A stretch of DNA of 64,000 bases from positions 1 to 64,000 of the forward strand of contig CAWJWP010000008.1 of assembly GCA_963846495.1 (NCBI GenBank), read 5' to 3'. Below are positions 53,654 to 61,928 of the stretch, piece by piece. The number at the start of each line of letters is the position of its first letter. Positions within the stretch are counted from its first letter, which is position 1. The stretch is from DASYQD01 sp963846495. Lineage in GTDB: Bacteria > Acidobacteriota > Thermoanaerobaculia > Multivoradales > JAIOJS01. The notes beneath the pieces were generated by a model, which saw only the letters and a list, made by a program, of their open reading frames with translations, was not told where the DNA came from and searched no databases. The position numbers and the translations under genes were made by a program.

Positions 53654-54547
53654 GTGAAGAAGATCCGGATGCCACCGCTGCTGCAGGCGATGCGGCCCCA
53701 ACAGTGGGTCAAGAACTTCTTCGTGCTCGCCCCGGTGGTGTTCGCGCACCGTCTCGGCGATCCCGTGCTGGTCGGCCGCGCGCTGCTCGCCTTCGCCGCC
53801 TTCTGCGCCGGCTCGTCGGCGATCTACCTGCTCAACGACGTGCGCGACCGCGAGGCGGACCGCCACCATCCGTTGAAGCGGCAGCGCGCCATCGCCTCGG
53901 GCGCGGTGAGCGTCGCCACCGCCGTCGTCACCGCGCTGGTGCTCGCCGCCGCCGCGCTCGCCGCCGGCGCCGCGCTCGGCCGCTTGGCGCTGGCGCTGCT
54001 GCTCGCCTTCCTGTTGCTCAACACGCTCTACACGCTCCACCTCAAGCACGTCGTCATCCTCGACGTCATGGTGCTCGCCATCGGCTACCTGCTGCGCGTC
54101 GAAGCGGGCGCCGCCGCGGTAGGCGTCGCGGTGTCGACGTGGCTCCTCCTCTGCACGCTCTTCGTCGCCGTCTTCCTCGGCTTCTCCAAGCGCCGGCACG
54201 AGCTGCTGCTGCTCGCCGACCGCGCGGCAGACCAGCGGCGCGTGCTGTCGCACTACAGCCCCGCCTTCCTCGACCAGATGATCAGCGTCGTCACCGCCTC
54301 GACGGTGATCTGCTACGCGCTCTACGCCATGGCCGACGAGTCGGTCGAGAAGCACGGGCGCGGTCTCGTCTACACCGTGCCGTTCGTGCTCTTCGGCGTC
54401 TTCCGCTACCTCTACCTCACCTACCAGCGGCCGGGGCACGCCAACCCCACCGAAGAGGTGCTCACCGATCCGCCCTTCCTGGTCAACGTCGCGCTCTGGG
54501 CGGCGGTGGTGCTGGCCGTGCTCTACGCCGGAGGAGGCGCGCCGTAG
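53654..54547 (+). CDS. UbiA-family decaprenyl-phosphate phosphoribosyltransferase-like protein
   Basis: Integral membrane prenyltransferase-superfamily protein, 297 residues and about nine helices. Mg-binding motifs are NDVRDREADRHHPLKRQRAI and DVMVLAIGYLLRVEAGAAA. The opening MRPQQWVKNFFVLAPVVFAH and LDQMISVVTASTVICYALYA are typical of DPPR synthase (the Rv3806c type), which transfers phosphoribose to polyprenyl phosphate as the first step toward polyprenyl-phospho-arabinose. DprE1/DprE2 partners are not in this window. Start GTG 53654, or ATG 53669. Confidence 0.88.
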   Translation: MKKIRMPPLLQAMRPQQWVKNFFVLAPVVFAHRLGDPVLVGRALLAFAAFCAGSSAIYLLNDVRDREADRHHPLKRQRAIASGAVSVATAVVTALVLAAAALAAGAALGRLALALLLAFLLLNTLYTLHLKHVVILDVMVLAIGYLLRVEAGAAAVGVAVSTWLLLCTLFVAVFLGFSKRRHELLLLADRAADQRRVLSHYSPAFLDQMISVVTASTVICYALYAMADESVEKHGRGLVYTVPFVLFGVFRYLYLTYQRPGHANPTEEVLTDPPFLVNVALWAAVVLAVLYAGGGAP

Positions 54548-54577
54548 CTCACGACGAGGCGCACCGCACGCGCGGCA

Positions 54578-55684
54578 CTAGTCGCCGAAGAAGCCGCGCA
54601 CGGCCGCGCACACCTCGTCGACCTGCGCCTCTTGCAGCTGCGGATAGAGCGGCAGGCTGAGCACCTCGCGCGCCGCCGCCTCCGACTGCGGCAGCTCGAG
54701 GTCATCGACAACGTACGACGCCAGCGCCGGCTGCTGGTGCAGCGGGATGGGATAGAAGATGGCGTTGCCGATTCCCTGGTCGAGCAGGTGCTGGCGCAAC
54801 CGGTCGCGGGCCGCCGTGCGCAAGGTGAGCTGGTGCCACACCGGCTCGGCCTCCTCGGGCACGCGAGCGAAGCGCAGGTCGCCGACGCTGGCGAGCCCGT
54901 CGCGATAGCGCGCCACGAGCGCCGCCCGCCTGGCGTTGTCGCGATCGAGCCGCGCGAGGCGCAGGTTGAGCACCGCCGCCTGCAGCGCGTCGAGCCGCGA
55001 GTTGGTGCCCACCGCGCCGTGACGGTAGTGCTCGACGCGACCGTGGTTGGCGAGCAGCCGCACGCGCGCCAGCGCCTCGACGTCGGCGCCGGTGACCGCG
55101 CCGCCGTCGCCGAAGCAGGCCAGGTTCTTCGACGGGTAGAAGCTCCAGCCGGCGAGCGCGCCGAAGGCGCCGACGCGACGGCCGCGCCAGCGCGCCCCCT
55201 GCGCCTGCGCCGCGTCCTCGATCAGCCAGAGGCCGCGGCGGCGGCAGAGCTCGAGCGTGCCGTCGAGGTCGAACGGCTGGCCGTAGAGGTGGACGCCGAT
55301 GATGCCCACCGTGCGCGGCGTCACGCGCGCCGCGGCATCGGCGACGTCGAGGTTGAACGTCGCCGCCTCGACGTCGACCGGTACCGGCACGCCGCCCGCC
55401 CACACCACCGCCTCGGCGGTGGCGAAGAAAGTGAACGACGGCACCAGCACCTCGTCACCAGGACGCAGGCCGAGCGCGTGCAGCGCCAGCACCAGCGCGT
55501 CGGTGCCGTTGGCGACGCCGACGCAGCCCGGCGCGTCGAGGTACTTGGCGAAGTCGTTCTCGAAGGCCTCGACCTCGGGTCCGCCGACGAAGGCGGTGCG
55601 GGCGAGCAGATCTCCCCAACGCGCCAACAGCTCGGGCCGCAACTCCTCGGCGGCGGACTTCAAGTCGAAGTGAGGTATGCGCAC
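54578..55684 (-). CDS. DegT/DnrJ/EryC1-family aminotransferase
   Basis: PLP-dependent sugar aminotransferase-like protein of 368 residues. It begins VRIPHFDLKSAAEELRPEL; the PLP Lys is in WSFYPSKNLACFGDGGAV; also seen are VANGTDALVLALHALGL, LYGQPFDLDGTLELCRRRGL, IEDAAQAQGARWRG and IFYPIPLHQQPAL. It probably aminates a nucleotide-linked keto sugar for a surface glycan; the sugar is unknown. GTG start with GGAG eight bases upstream. It follows a GT-C gene on the same strand after about 36 bases. Confidence 0.92.
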   Translation of the reverse strand: MRIPHFDLKSAAEELRPELLARWGDLLARTAFVGGPEVEAFENDFAKYLDAPGCVGVANGTDALVLALHALGLRPGDEVLVPSFTFFATAEAVVWAGGVPVPVDVEAATFNLDVADAAARVTPRTVGIIGVHLYGQPFDLDGTLELCRRRGLWLIEDAAQAQGARWRGRRVGAFGALAGWSFYPSKNLACFGDGGAVTGADVEALARVRLLANHGRVEHYRHGAVGTNSRLDALQAAVLNLRLARLDRDNARRAALVARYRDGLASVGDLRFARVPEEAEPVWHQLTLRTAARDRLRQHLLDQGIGNAIFYPIPLHQQPALASYVVDDLELPQSEAAAREVLSLPLYPQLQEAQVDEVCAAVRGFFGD

Positions 55685-55719
55685 GGCAATGGCTCCGCGT
55701 TTTGTTGATGAGTCGGCGC

Positions 55720-57360
55720 TCAGCCGGCGGGCACGGCCCGCAGCGGCTGGCGCGTCCAGGGGGTGGCGTGGAGCACGATGGTGCCCTCGCCGAGAGTGAC
55801 GTTGCCGGGCACCTCGAGCCGCAGCAGCGGCGGGAACTCGGCCTGGGGAAAACAGGCGTGACGGCGCGGGAAGATGGCCAGGTAATCGGGCCGCTCCTCG
55901 CGCACGAAGGCGAGGATGCCGGGACAGATCGAGCGCGTCGCGCGCAGCGAGGCGCCCGCGTAGCCATGCACGCGCGGCGAGACAATCCCCGCCAAATCGA
56001 GGACGCGGTTGGGGAGCAGGAACTTGAGCGCCCCGATGTCGTCGACCGCGAGCATCGCCTGCGGCGGCAGCCGCGGCGCGAGCCAGCGCGCCAGCCGCAC
56101 ATCGCCGCTCTCGATGTCGCGCACGTTCTGCACGTACCGCCCGGCGCCGGCGACGAGCCCCGCAAGCGCCGGCAGCACGAGCAACAGAGCGAGCGCCGGC
56201 TGCCACGCCATGGCAATAGCGCCCAGGCGCAGCCGTGACGGCATCGCCGCCAACAGCGCCGCAGCGCCGAGCACCGCCAGCACCACGACGACCGGCAGCA
56301 GCGGATAGAAGTAGCGCCCGAAGTTGCCGAAGATGCCGCGCCCCTTCCCGGACAGCACGCCGTAGGCGAGCGGCAACCCAACCACCCACAGGGCAGGCAA
56401 CAGCCCGCGATCCTCGTCACCCCCGAGCCGCGCCAGCAACGCCAGCACGCCGGCCGGCGCCAGCAACGTCGCCACCGGCTGCGTCGCCGCCAACACCCCG
56501 ATCACCTCGAACAGATACCGCCCCCGCGGCATCCCCGGCGTGGTGTAGCCAGCCTTGGTGTCGAACGTCGTCGGCAACGGCGACCCCGCAAGCGCCTGAT
56601 AGACGAGCATCGTCGGCACCACCACGATCGCGGCGAGCGCGATGCCGGCGAGCAGCGTCCGCCACGGCGGCGACGCGAGCCGCAGCTCGCCGCCCTCGCG
56701 ACGCAGCACCAGCACGCGATCGACGATCGCGAGCACGATCAACAGCAACCCCTCGGGCCGCGCCAGCACCGAGAGCCCGATCAACGCGAATGACAACGGC
56801 GGCCGCGACACCTCGCGCCGCTCGCGAACGTGCAACGCCATCCCCCACGTCGCAAGCGCCGCGAACAGCGGCACCTCCATCCCCGACAACGCGCTCCACA
56901 CGAGCACGCCGGTCGTCCCCGCGAGCACCGCCGCAAGACCCGCGAGCGCCCTCCGCAACCCGAGCTCGCGCGCGAGCCGCCACGTGCCGGCGACTACGAG
57001 CAAATGACAGCCCACACCAATGGCTTTCGTCCACGCGAGCGCGGGCAAGCCCACGAGAAAGCCAATCGACAACAATGCCGTCCACAACGGCGCCGTCGAC
57101 CCGGCGACGCGCTCGCCGGGGTTGTAGCTCAGCCCGTCGCCTGCCGCGAGGTTGCGCGCGAACTGCAAATGAATCCAGCTGTCGTCGAGCGGAAACCCGA
57201 GCCGCCCGTCGAGCAGCCAAAGCTCGCCCCAAAGAAACGCCACGCAAGGCACCAGCGCGAGCACAAGCCAGCCAAGCCTCGACCAGGCCACACGTCGGCC
57301 CACAACTCGCGCCGACTGGTCTGCACCACCATCAGCGGTGCTGAGCGACTCGATTTGCAT
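55720..57360 (-). CDS. GT-C-type membrane glycosyltransferase-like protein
   Basis: 546 residues, about ten helices, and a soluble C-terminal domain (AMLAVDDIGALKFLLPNRVL). The first loop has GFPLDDSWIHLQFARNLAAG and GLSYNPGERVAGSTAPLWTA, the Asp-Asp plus NPGE pattern of lipid-linked-sugar arabinosyl/mannosyl-type GT-C proteins. A TAGGCT box nine bases before the ATG indicates its own leaderless promoter. It probably works with the downstream aminotransferase and nearby UbiA-type protein in polyprenyl-linked glycan synthesis (inference). Confidence 0.83.
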   Translation of the reverse strand: MQIESLSTADGGADQSARVVGRRVAWSRLGWLVLALVPCVAFLWGELWLLDGRLGFPLDDSWIHLQFARNLAAGDGLSYNPGERVAGSTAPLWTALLSIGFLVGLPALAWTKAIGVGCHLLVVAGTWRLARELGLRRALAGLAAVLAGTTGVLVWSALSGMEVPLFAALATWGMALHVRERREVSRPPLSFALIGLSVLARPEGLLLIVLAIVDRVLVLRREGGELRLASPPWRTLLAGIALAAIVVVPTMLVYQALAGSPLPTTFDTKAGYTTPGMPRGRYLFEVIGVLAATQPVATLLAPAGVLALLARLGGDEDRGLLPALWVVGLPLAYGVLSGKGRGIFGNFGRYFYPLLPVVVVLAVLGAAALLAAMPSRLRLGAIAMAWQPALALLLVLPALAGLVAGAGRYVQNVRDIESGDVRLARWLAPRLPPQAMLAVDDIGALKFLLPNRVLDLAGIVSPRVHGYAGASLRATRSICPGILAFVREERPDYLAIFPRRHACFPQAEFPPLLRLEVPGNVTLGEGTIVLHATPWTRQPLRAVPAG

Positions 57361-57369
57361 GAAGGCGCG

Positions 57370-57375
57370 AGCCTA
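57370..57375 (-). promoter_or_regulatory. -10 box TAGGCT of the GT-C/aminotransferase operon
   Basis: TAGGCT on the minus strand lies nine bases before the ATG at 57360; no Shine-Dalgarno. Confidence 0.45.
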
Positions 57376-57419
57376 CACGACCCCCTTCCCAGGGATCGTG
57401 CCCGCGACGAGCGAGCCGA

Positions 57420-57623
57420 GGGTCGGGCTCGGCGAGCCGCGCGGCCGCGGGCGGGCCGCCGCGGCGGGGCCTCCCGGAGGGCGCATGCGTCGGCGGGTGG
57501 TAGTCAGCGGATCGCGCCCCGCGCCCGGAGGGGAGCGAGCAACCCTGCCTGACGACCTCGTATTGCGAGCGCGCCCCGCGGCGGCGGCCCGCCCGCGGCC
57601 GCGCGGCCCGCCGAGCCCGACCC
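57420..57623. repeat. 51-base near-perfect inverted repeat, 102 bases apart
   Basis: Arms at 57420-57470 and 57573-57623 match at 49 of 51 positions when one is reverse-complemented (core GCCGCGCGGCCGCGGGCGGG). They fill most of the 380-base gap between two divergent genes. No coding sequence is supported inside; the rest of the gap holds two -10 boxes. It could be a MITE-like element, a giant REP unit, or a structured RNA. Confidence 0.85.
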
Positions 57624-57723
57624 GCGCCGGAGGGAGCAAGCCATCTTCGCTCGAACCCTCGTGTGGCCAGCGCGCCCTCCACACCCGACCCGCGCCGGCC
57701 GCCACCCGCACGCGCGTCTCCGC

Positions 57724-57729
57724 TACGAT
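57724..57729 (+). promoter_or_regulatory. -10 box TACGAT of the first M20 peptidase gene
   Basis: TACGAT ends ten bases before the ATG at 57740, with no Shine-Dalgarno. Confidence 0.45.
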
Positions 57730-57739
57730 CCCGCCCTCG

Positions 57740-59167
57740 ATGCCCTACGGCCTAGTCGAGCGTCGCCGCCGCGCCGCCGCGCGCATAGCCCTCTACGGCA
57801 GCCTCGCCCTCGTCGGCGCCGCCACCCTCTCGGCGCGCCACTTCCTCCACCTCCCCCCCACCGGCGGCCCCGAGACCGACTGGTTCGAAGTCGACTGGCG
57901 CTCGAAAACCCCCGTGCGCCTGCTCCAGCAATACCTCCGCATCGACACCACCGCCGCCACCGGCGACGAGCTCGCCGCCACCCTCTTCCTCTCCACGCCC
58001 CTCGAAGCCGCCGGCATCCCGGTGCACATCGAACGCGTCGGCAACCACGCCAACCTCTGGGCCGAGCTGCGCGGCGACGACCCGCGTCCGCTCATCCTCC
58101 TCTCCCACCTCGACGTCGAGCCCGTGCTCCACCCCGAGCAGTGGCAGCACCCGCCCTTCGCCGGCGTCCTCGATCCGCCCTACATCGTCGGCCGCGGCTC
58201 CTTCGACATGAAGAGCTACACCATCGCCCAGCTCCTCGCGCTGCTCGAGCTCGCCGCCGAGCACCCGCGGCCGCGGCGTACCGTCCTCCTCCTCGCCACG
58301 GCGAGCGAAGAGTCCGGCAGCGACCTCGGCATGCGCTGGCTCCTCGCCGAGCGGCCCGAGCTCCTGCGCGGCGCCTGGGCGGTGCTCACCGAAGGCGGCA
58401 TCGTCGAGGCCCGCAACCTCGAAAACCTCAAATACTGGGGCATCGAGATCGGCCAGAAGCGCTTCGCCGAGATCGTCGCCTGCGCGCCGACCCGCGAGCG
58501 GCTGCTCGACCTGCGCAAGGACGTCGGCGAGTTCGGCTTCCACGTCACGGGTCTCCACGTCGATCCCGAGGTGCAGCGGTTCTGGGCCGGCTACCGCTCG
58601 ACGCGCGACCTCGACACGCTGCGCGACGTGCTCGCCGACCCCGAGGCGCTGCCGCGCGATCCGGCGGCGTTCATCGACCTGCCCTACTACCTGCAGTCGA
58701 TGCTGCGCAACGAGCTCATCCCATTCCCGCCCGAGCCGTCGCCCGGCGGCGGCTGGCAGATGCGCATGATCTTCCACCTGCTCCCCTCGGCCGACCTTGC
58801 CGCCGCTCGGCGCGAGCTGCTGCCGGAGTGGATGACGGGCGGCGTAACGCTCGTCCAGCGGCCGGCGCCGCCGGCGGCCGCCATCAGCCCGAGCGACCAC
58901 CCGGTGGTGCGCGCCATCCAGGCCGAGCTGCGCCGCGACTACGGCCGGCCCGTCTCCGGCCCTTACTTCCTGCCCTGGAGCGCCTCCGACTCGCGCTTCC
59001 TGCGGCCCCTCGGCATCCCGAGCTACGGCTTCGCCCCCTTCCTGCTGCTCACCCCCGAGACCGAGCGCATGGGGCGCGAGAACGAGATGATCTCGCTCTC
59101 CGGCTTCGTCGACGGCACCGACCTTTACCGCCGCGTCGTCGAGCGGCTGGCGATGGCCGACGGCTGA
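57740..59167 (+). CDS. M20-family peptidase-like protein lacking two conserved histidines
   Basis: 475 residues with an N-terminal membrane anchor (IALYGSLALVGAATLSARHF) and an M20 fold. Zinc-site residues present: LLSHLDVEP (His), GRGSFDMKS (Asp), TASEESGSD (Glu pair), LTEGG. Missing: the lid-domain GxxGHxxxP motif (here EIGQKRFAEIVACAPTRERL) and the final zinc His (here ERMGRENEMISL instead of HGxNE). It may be a non-catalytic or altered relative. It is followed by a pseudopilin gene, an arrangement repeated with the next M20 gene. Confidence 0.85.
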   Translation: MPYGLVERRRRAAARIALYGSLALVGAATLSARHFLHLPPTGGPETDWFEVDWRSKTPVRLLQQYLRIDTTAATGDELAATLFLSTPLEAAGIPVHIERVGNHANLWAELRGDDPRPLILLSHLDVEPVLHPEQWQHPPFAGVLDPPYIVGRGSFDMKSYTIAQLLALLELAAEHPRPRRTVLLLATASEESGSDLGMRWLLAERPELLRGAWAVLTEGGIVEARNLENLKYWGIEIGQKRFAEIVACAPTRERLLDLRKDVGEFGFHVTGLHVDPEVQRFWAGYRSTRDLDTLRDVLADPEALPRDPAAFIDLPYYLQSMLRNELIPFPPEPSPGGGWQMRMIFHLLPSADLAAARRELLPEWMTGGVTLVQRPAPPAAAISPSDHPVVRAIQAELRRDYGRPVSGPYFLPWSASDSRFLRPLGIPSYGFAPFLLLTPETERMGRENEMISLSGFVDGTDLYRRVVERLAMADG

Positions 59168-59335
59168 CAAATCCCGTCAGCGGCTCTGACAAGAACCGTC
59201 GAGACGGGGCGGTCGTTCGGCGGTCGGAGGGGCTTCCACGGCCACTCCCACCGCTCGCTGCAGGTGGCACGGTCCATGCTCGATCGGCCGCAAACCGTAC
59301 GGAATCCACCGTCGGGCTCCCGTTGGGAGGTGTTC

Positions 59336-59851
59336 ATGCTGAGGAGACTCCGTAACCGGCAGCGCGGCTTCACGCTGATCGAGCTGCTGATCGTGGTGGC
59401 GATCATCGGCATCATCGCCGCGCTGCTGATCCCGAACTTCCTGGATGCGCTGCAGAAGGCGAAGCAGAAGCGCACGGTGGCCGACATCCGCAACGTCGGC
59501 ACCGCCGAGATGTCGTGGCTGACCGACCAGATCGCCGCGGCCTCCGCCGGCTTGACCAACACCGTCTCCACCGGCGACTACAAGAGCTACTCGGCGGCAA
59601 ACCTGGCGAACTTGCTGGTCCCGCAGTACGTCCAGGAAGTGCCCGTGAATGATGGGTGGAAGACCGGCATCGACTACTTCCTCACCACCAACTTCTCGCA
59701 GAAGAAGATCATGCTCACCCGCAGCTACGGCCAGAAGGGTGCCGCCGACGCCGGCACCTACACGGCCGGCGCCTTCGAGCCCACCGACTACGAGCAGGAC
59801 ATCGTGTGGGCCGACGGCTTCTTCGTCCGCTGGCCGCAGAAGGTCAGCTGA
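59336..59851 (+). CDS. Prepilin-like protein (pseudopilin) A
   Basis: 171 residues: short basic leader MLRRLRNRQRG, then FTLIELLIVVAIIGIIAALL with Glu at +5, stem KAKQKRTVADIRNVGTAEMS, and a small globular domain ending FEPTDYEQDIVWADGFFVRW. The start is supported by GGAGG six bases upstream. Strongly similar to the pseudopilin at 61.4 kb, especially at both ends. Probably processed by a prepilin peptidase and assembled by the secretion/pilus machine encoded at 25-37 kb (inference). Confidence 0.93.
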   Translation: MLRRLRNRQRGFTLIELLIVVAIIGIIAALLIPNFLDALQKAKQKRTVADIRNVGTAEMSWLTDQIAAASAGLTNTVSTGDYKSYSAANLANLLVPQYVQEVPVNDGWKTGIDYFLTTNFSQKKIMLTRSYGQKGAADAGTYTAGAFEPTDYEQDIVWADGFFVRWPQKVS

Positions 59852-59894
59852 CCTGATCAGCTGACTCGGGCCGCTCGACGGCATGAACCCCAGG

Positions 59895-59926
59895 AGAGGG
59901 CGCCACAAGGCGCCCTCTTCGTTTTC
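59895..59926 (+). terminator. Rho-independent terminator after pseudopilin A
   Basis: Ten-base stem AGAGGGCGCC / GGCGCCCTCT with loop ACAA, followed by TCGTTTTC. About 45 bases past the stop. Confidence 0.75.
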
Positions 59927-59933
59927 GTGGAGA

Positions 59934-59939
59934 TACAGT
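59934..59939 (+). promoter_or_regulatory. -10 box TACAGT of the second M20 peptidase gene
   Basis: TACAGT ends seven bases before the GTG at 59947, with no Shine-Dalgarno. Confidence 0.45.
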
Positions 59940-59946
59940 CCGCGCC

Positions 59947-61320
59947 GTGCGCCGGCTCGCTCCTCTCCTCCTCGCCGGCCTGCTCTGCTGCCAGCCGCCG
60001 GCGGCGCCCGACGCCTCGACGCTCTCCCTCCACGCCCGCTGGCTGCAGGGCTACCTCCGGCTCGACACCACCAACCCGCCGGGCAACGAGCAGCGCGCCG
60101 CCGACTACCTGCAGCGCATCCTCGCCGAGCGCGGCGTCGAGTCGCGGCGGCTCGTCTCGCCCGGCGGCCGCACCAGCCTGTGGGCGCGCCTGCAGGCGCG
60201 GCCCGGCGTCGACGGCCCGGCGCTGCTCCTCCTCCACCACACCGACGTCGTGGCGGCGGGGCCGGGCTGGCACCATCCGCCTTTCGGCGCCGAGGTCCAC
60301 GACGGCCGGCTCTTCGGCCGCGGCGCCCTCGACGACAAGAGCCTGGGCATCGCGCAGCTCGCCGCCTTCCTCGACGCGGCGCAGCATCGCAACGAGCTCG
60401 TGCGCGACGTCGTGCTGCTCGCCGTCGCCGACGAGGAGCGCGGCAGCGCCGAGGGAACGGCGTGGCTGCTGCAGGCGCACCCCAAGCTCTTCCACGGCGT
60501 CGAAGGCGTGCTCAACGAGGGCGGCTCCAACCGCCAGGTCAACGGCCGCCTGCTCTGGTGGGGCGTCGAGGTCGCGCAGAAGCGGCCGCTCTGGCTGGAG
60601 GTGGTGGCCGAGGGTCGCGGCGGTCACGGCGCCGGCCACAACCCGCACTCGGCCACCCACGAGCTCATCCACGCTCTCGACCGCCTGCTCGCGCGGCCCG
60701 CGCGCTGGCACGTGAGCGCCGCCGCGCGCAACTACCTGCGCGCGCTGGCGCCGCTGCACAACGCGACCTGGCAGCCGCTGCTCACCCGGCCGGAGCAGAT
60801 CATCGGCGCGCAGGGACCGAAGGAGGGCGGCATCCTGCCCGGCATGGAGAACCTCTTCCTCGACACCGTGCAGGTCAACGTGCTGGAGGGCGCGCCGCAG
60901 ATCAACGTCGTGCCGCCGCGGGCCACCGCCCGCATCGACGTGCGCCTGCTGCCCGACACCGACGCCGATGCCTTCCTCGCCGAGCTGCGGCAGGCGCTCG
61001 GCAAGGACGTCGAGGTGCGCGTCCTCCTCGCCTCGCCCCTCGCCGCCGCGAGCCCGACCGACACTTCGCTGCACCGCACGATGGCGAAGGTCTTGGGCCG
61101 CGAGGCGCCGGTGATGCCGTTCTTCTCCCCCGGCTTCACCGACTCGCGCCTCTTCCGCCAGCGCGGCATCCCGGCCTACGGCTTCTCCCCCTTCGCCCTC
61201 GAGCCGCACGACCTGCTCGGCATCCACGGCGCCGACGAGCGGATGCCCCTCGCCGAGCTCGACCGCGGCGTCGAACGGCTGCGCGACGTGGTGCGCGCAT
61301 GGGCCCTTCGCGACAGCTGA
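59947..61320 (+). CDS. M20-family metallopeptidase lipoprotein
   Basis: 457 residues with a lipoprotein signal (LAPLLLAGLLCC) and a complete M20 catalytic set: LLHHTDVVAAGPGWHHPPF (His), GRGALDDKSLG (Asp), VADEERGSAEG (Glu pair), LNEGG, the lid motif GRGGHGAGHNPHSATHELIH and the last zinc ligand IHGADERMPLAEL. It probably hydrolyses peptides or N-acyl amino acids at the cell envelope. GTG start at 59947. The following pseudopilin is 61 bases downstream; the pair parallels the preceding M20-pilin pair. Confidence 0.93.
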   Translation: MRRLAPLLLAGLLCCQPPAAPDASTLSLHARWLQGYLRLDTTNPPGNEQRAADYLQRILAERGVESRRLVSPGGRTSLWARLQARPGVDGPALLLLHHTDVVAAGPGWHHPPFGAEVHDGRLFGRGALDDKSLGIAQLAAFLDAAQHRNELVRDVVLLAVADEERGSAEGTAWLLQAHPKLFHGVEGVLNEGGSNRQVNGRLLWWGVEVAQKRPLWLEVVAEGRGGHGAGHNPHSATHELIHALDRLLARPARWHVSAAARNYLRALAPLHNATWQPLLTRPEQIIGAQGPKEGGILPGMENLFLDTVQVNVLEGAPQINVVPPRATARIDVRLLPDTDADAFLAELRQALGKDVEVRVLLASPLAAASPTDTSLHRTMAKVLGREAPVMPFFSPGFTDSRLFRQRGIPAYGFSPFALEPHDLLGIHGADERMPLAELDRGVERLRDVVRAWALRDS

Positions 61321-61381
61321 AACTGCTGGCTCGTCGCTTGCAATCGCCGCACGCCGCCGGTCTCACAAGAAGGGGATTCCC

Positions 61382-61897
61382 ATGCGTCGAGCGCTGCGGG
61401 AGAAGGGATTCACGCTGATCGAGCTGTTGATCGTCGTCGCCATCATCGGCCTCTTGGCGGCGATGCTGATTCCCAACCTGCTCGACGCCCTGCAGAAGAC
61501 GAAGCAGAAGAAAACCATGGCCGACGCCCGCCTGTTGGGCGGCGCGATGATGGGCTGGCTGACCGACCAGGTCGGCGCCGCCGCGGCGGGCGCGCAGACG
61601 ACGGTGGTCGACCTCGCGCAGTACAAGGCGATCACGCCGACCGCGCTCACCAACGAGCTGGTGCCCACCTACATCCAATCGGTCCCCGCCTATGACGGGT
61701 GGAAGCGCGCCTACGACCTCTACCTCGACACCGTGCCGCCCATCGAGGATCAGGTGATGGGGATCCGCAGCGCCGGCCAGGGGGGGGTGGCGTCGGGCAA
61801 CACCTACGTCTCGGGCGCCTTCGAGCCGACCGATTACGAGCAAGACATCGTGTGGGTCGACGGCTTCTTCGTGCGCTGGCCGCAGCGCCTGAGCTAG
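61382..61897 (+). CDS. Prepilin-like protein (pseudopilin) B
   Basis: 171 residues: leader MRRALREKG, helix FTLIELLIVVAIIGLLAAML, stem LDALQKTKQKKTMADARLLG, and globular part ending AFEPTDYEQDIVWVDGFFVR. It is the same length as pseudopilin A, with near-identical helix and C-terminus, while the middle differs (QYKAITPTALTNELVPTYIQ versus NLANLLVPQYVQEVPVNDG), so they are diverged tandem duplicates. AAGAAGGGG precedes the ATG. Confidence 0.93.
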   Translation: MRRALREKGFTLIELLIVVAIIGLLAAMLIPNLLDALQKTKQKKTMADARLLGGAMMGWLTDQVGAAAAGAQTTVVDLAQYKAITPTALTNELVPTYIQSVPAYDGWKRAYDLYLDTVPPIEDQVMGIRSAGQGGVASGNTYVSGAFEPTDYEQDIVWVDGFFVRWPQRLS

Positions 61898-61898
61898 C

Positions 61899-61928
61899 AG
61901 CGAGCGACGCGGCTAGGATCCGCTCGCT
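61899..61928. terminator. Hairpin between pseudopilin B and the YfhO-like gene
   Basis: AGCGAGCG (61899-61906) pairs with CGCTCGCT (61921-61928), with the TAGGAT box in the loop. No T-run follows; it could end the pilin transcript or regulate the next gene. Confidence 0.35.
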
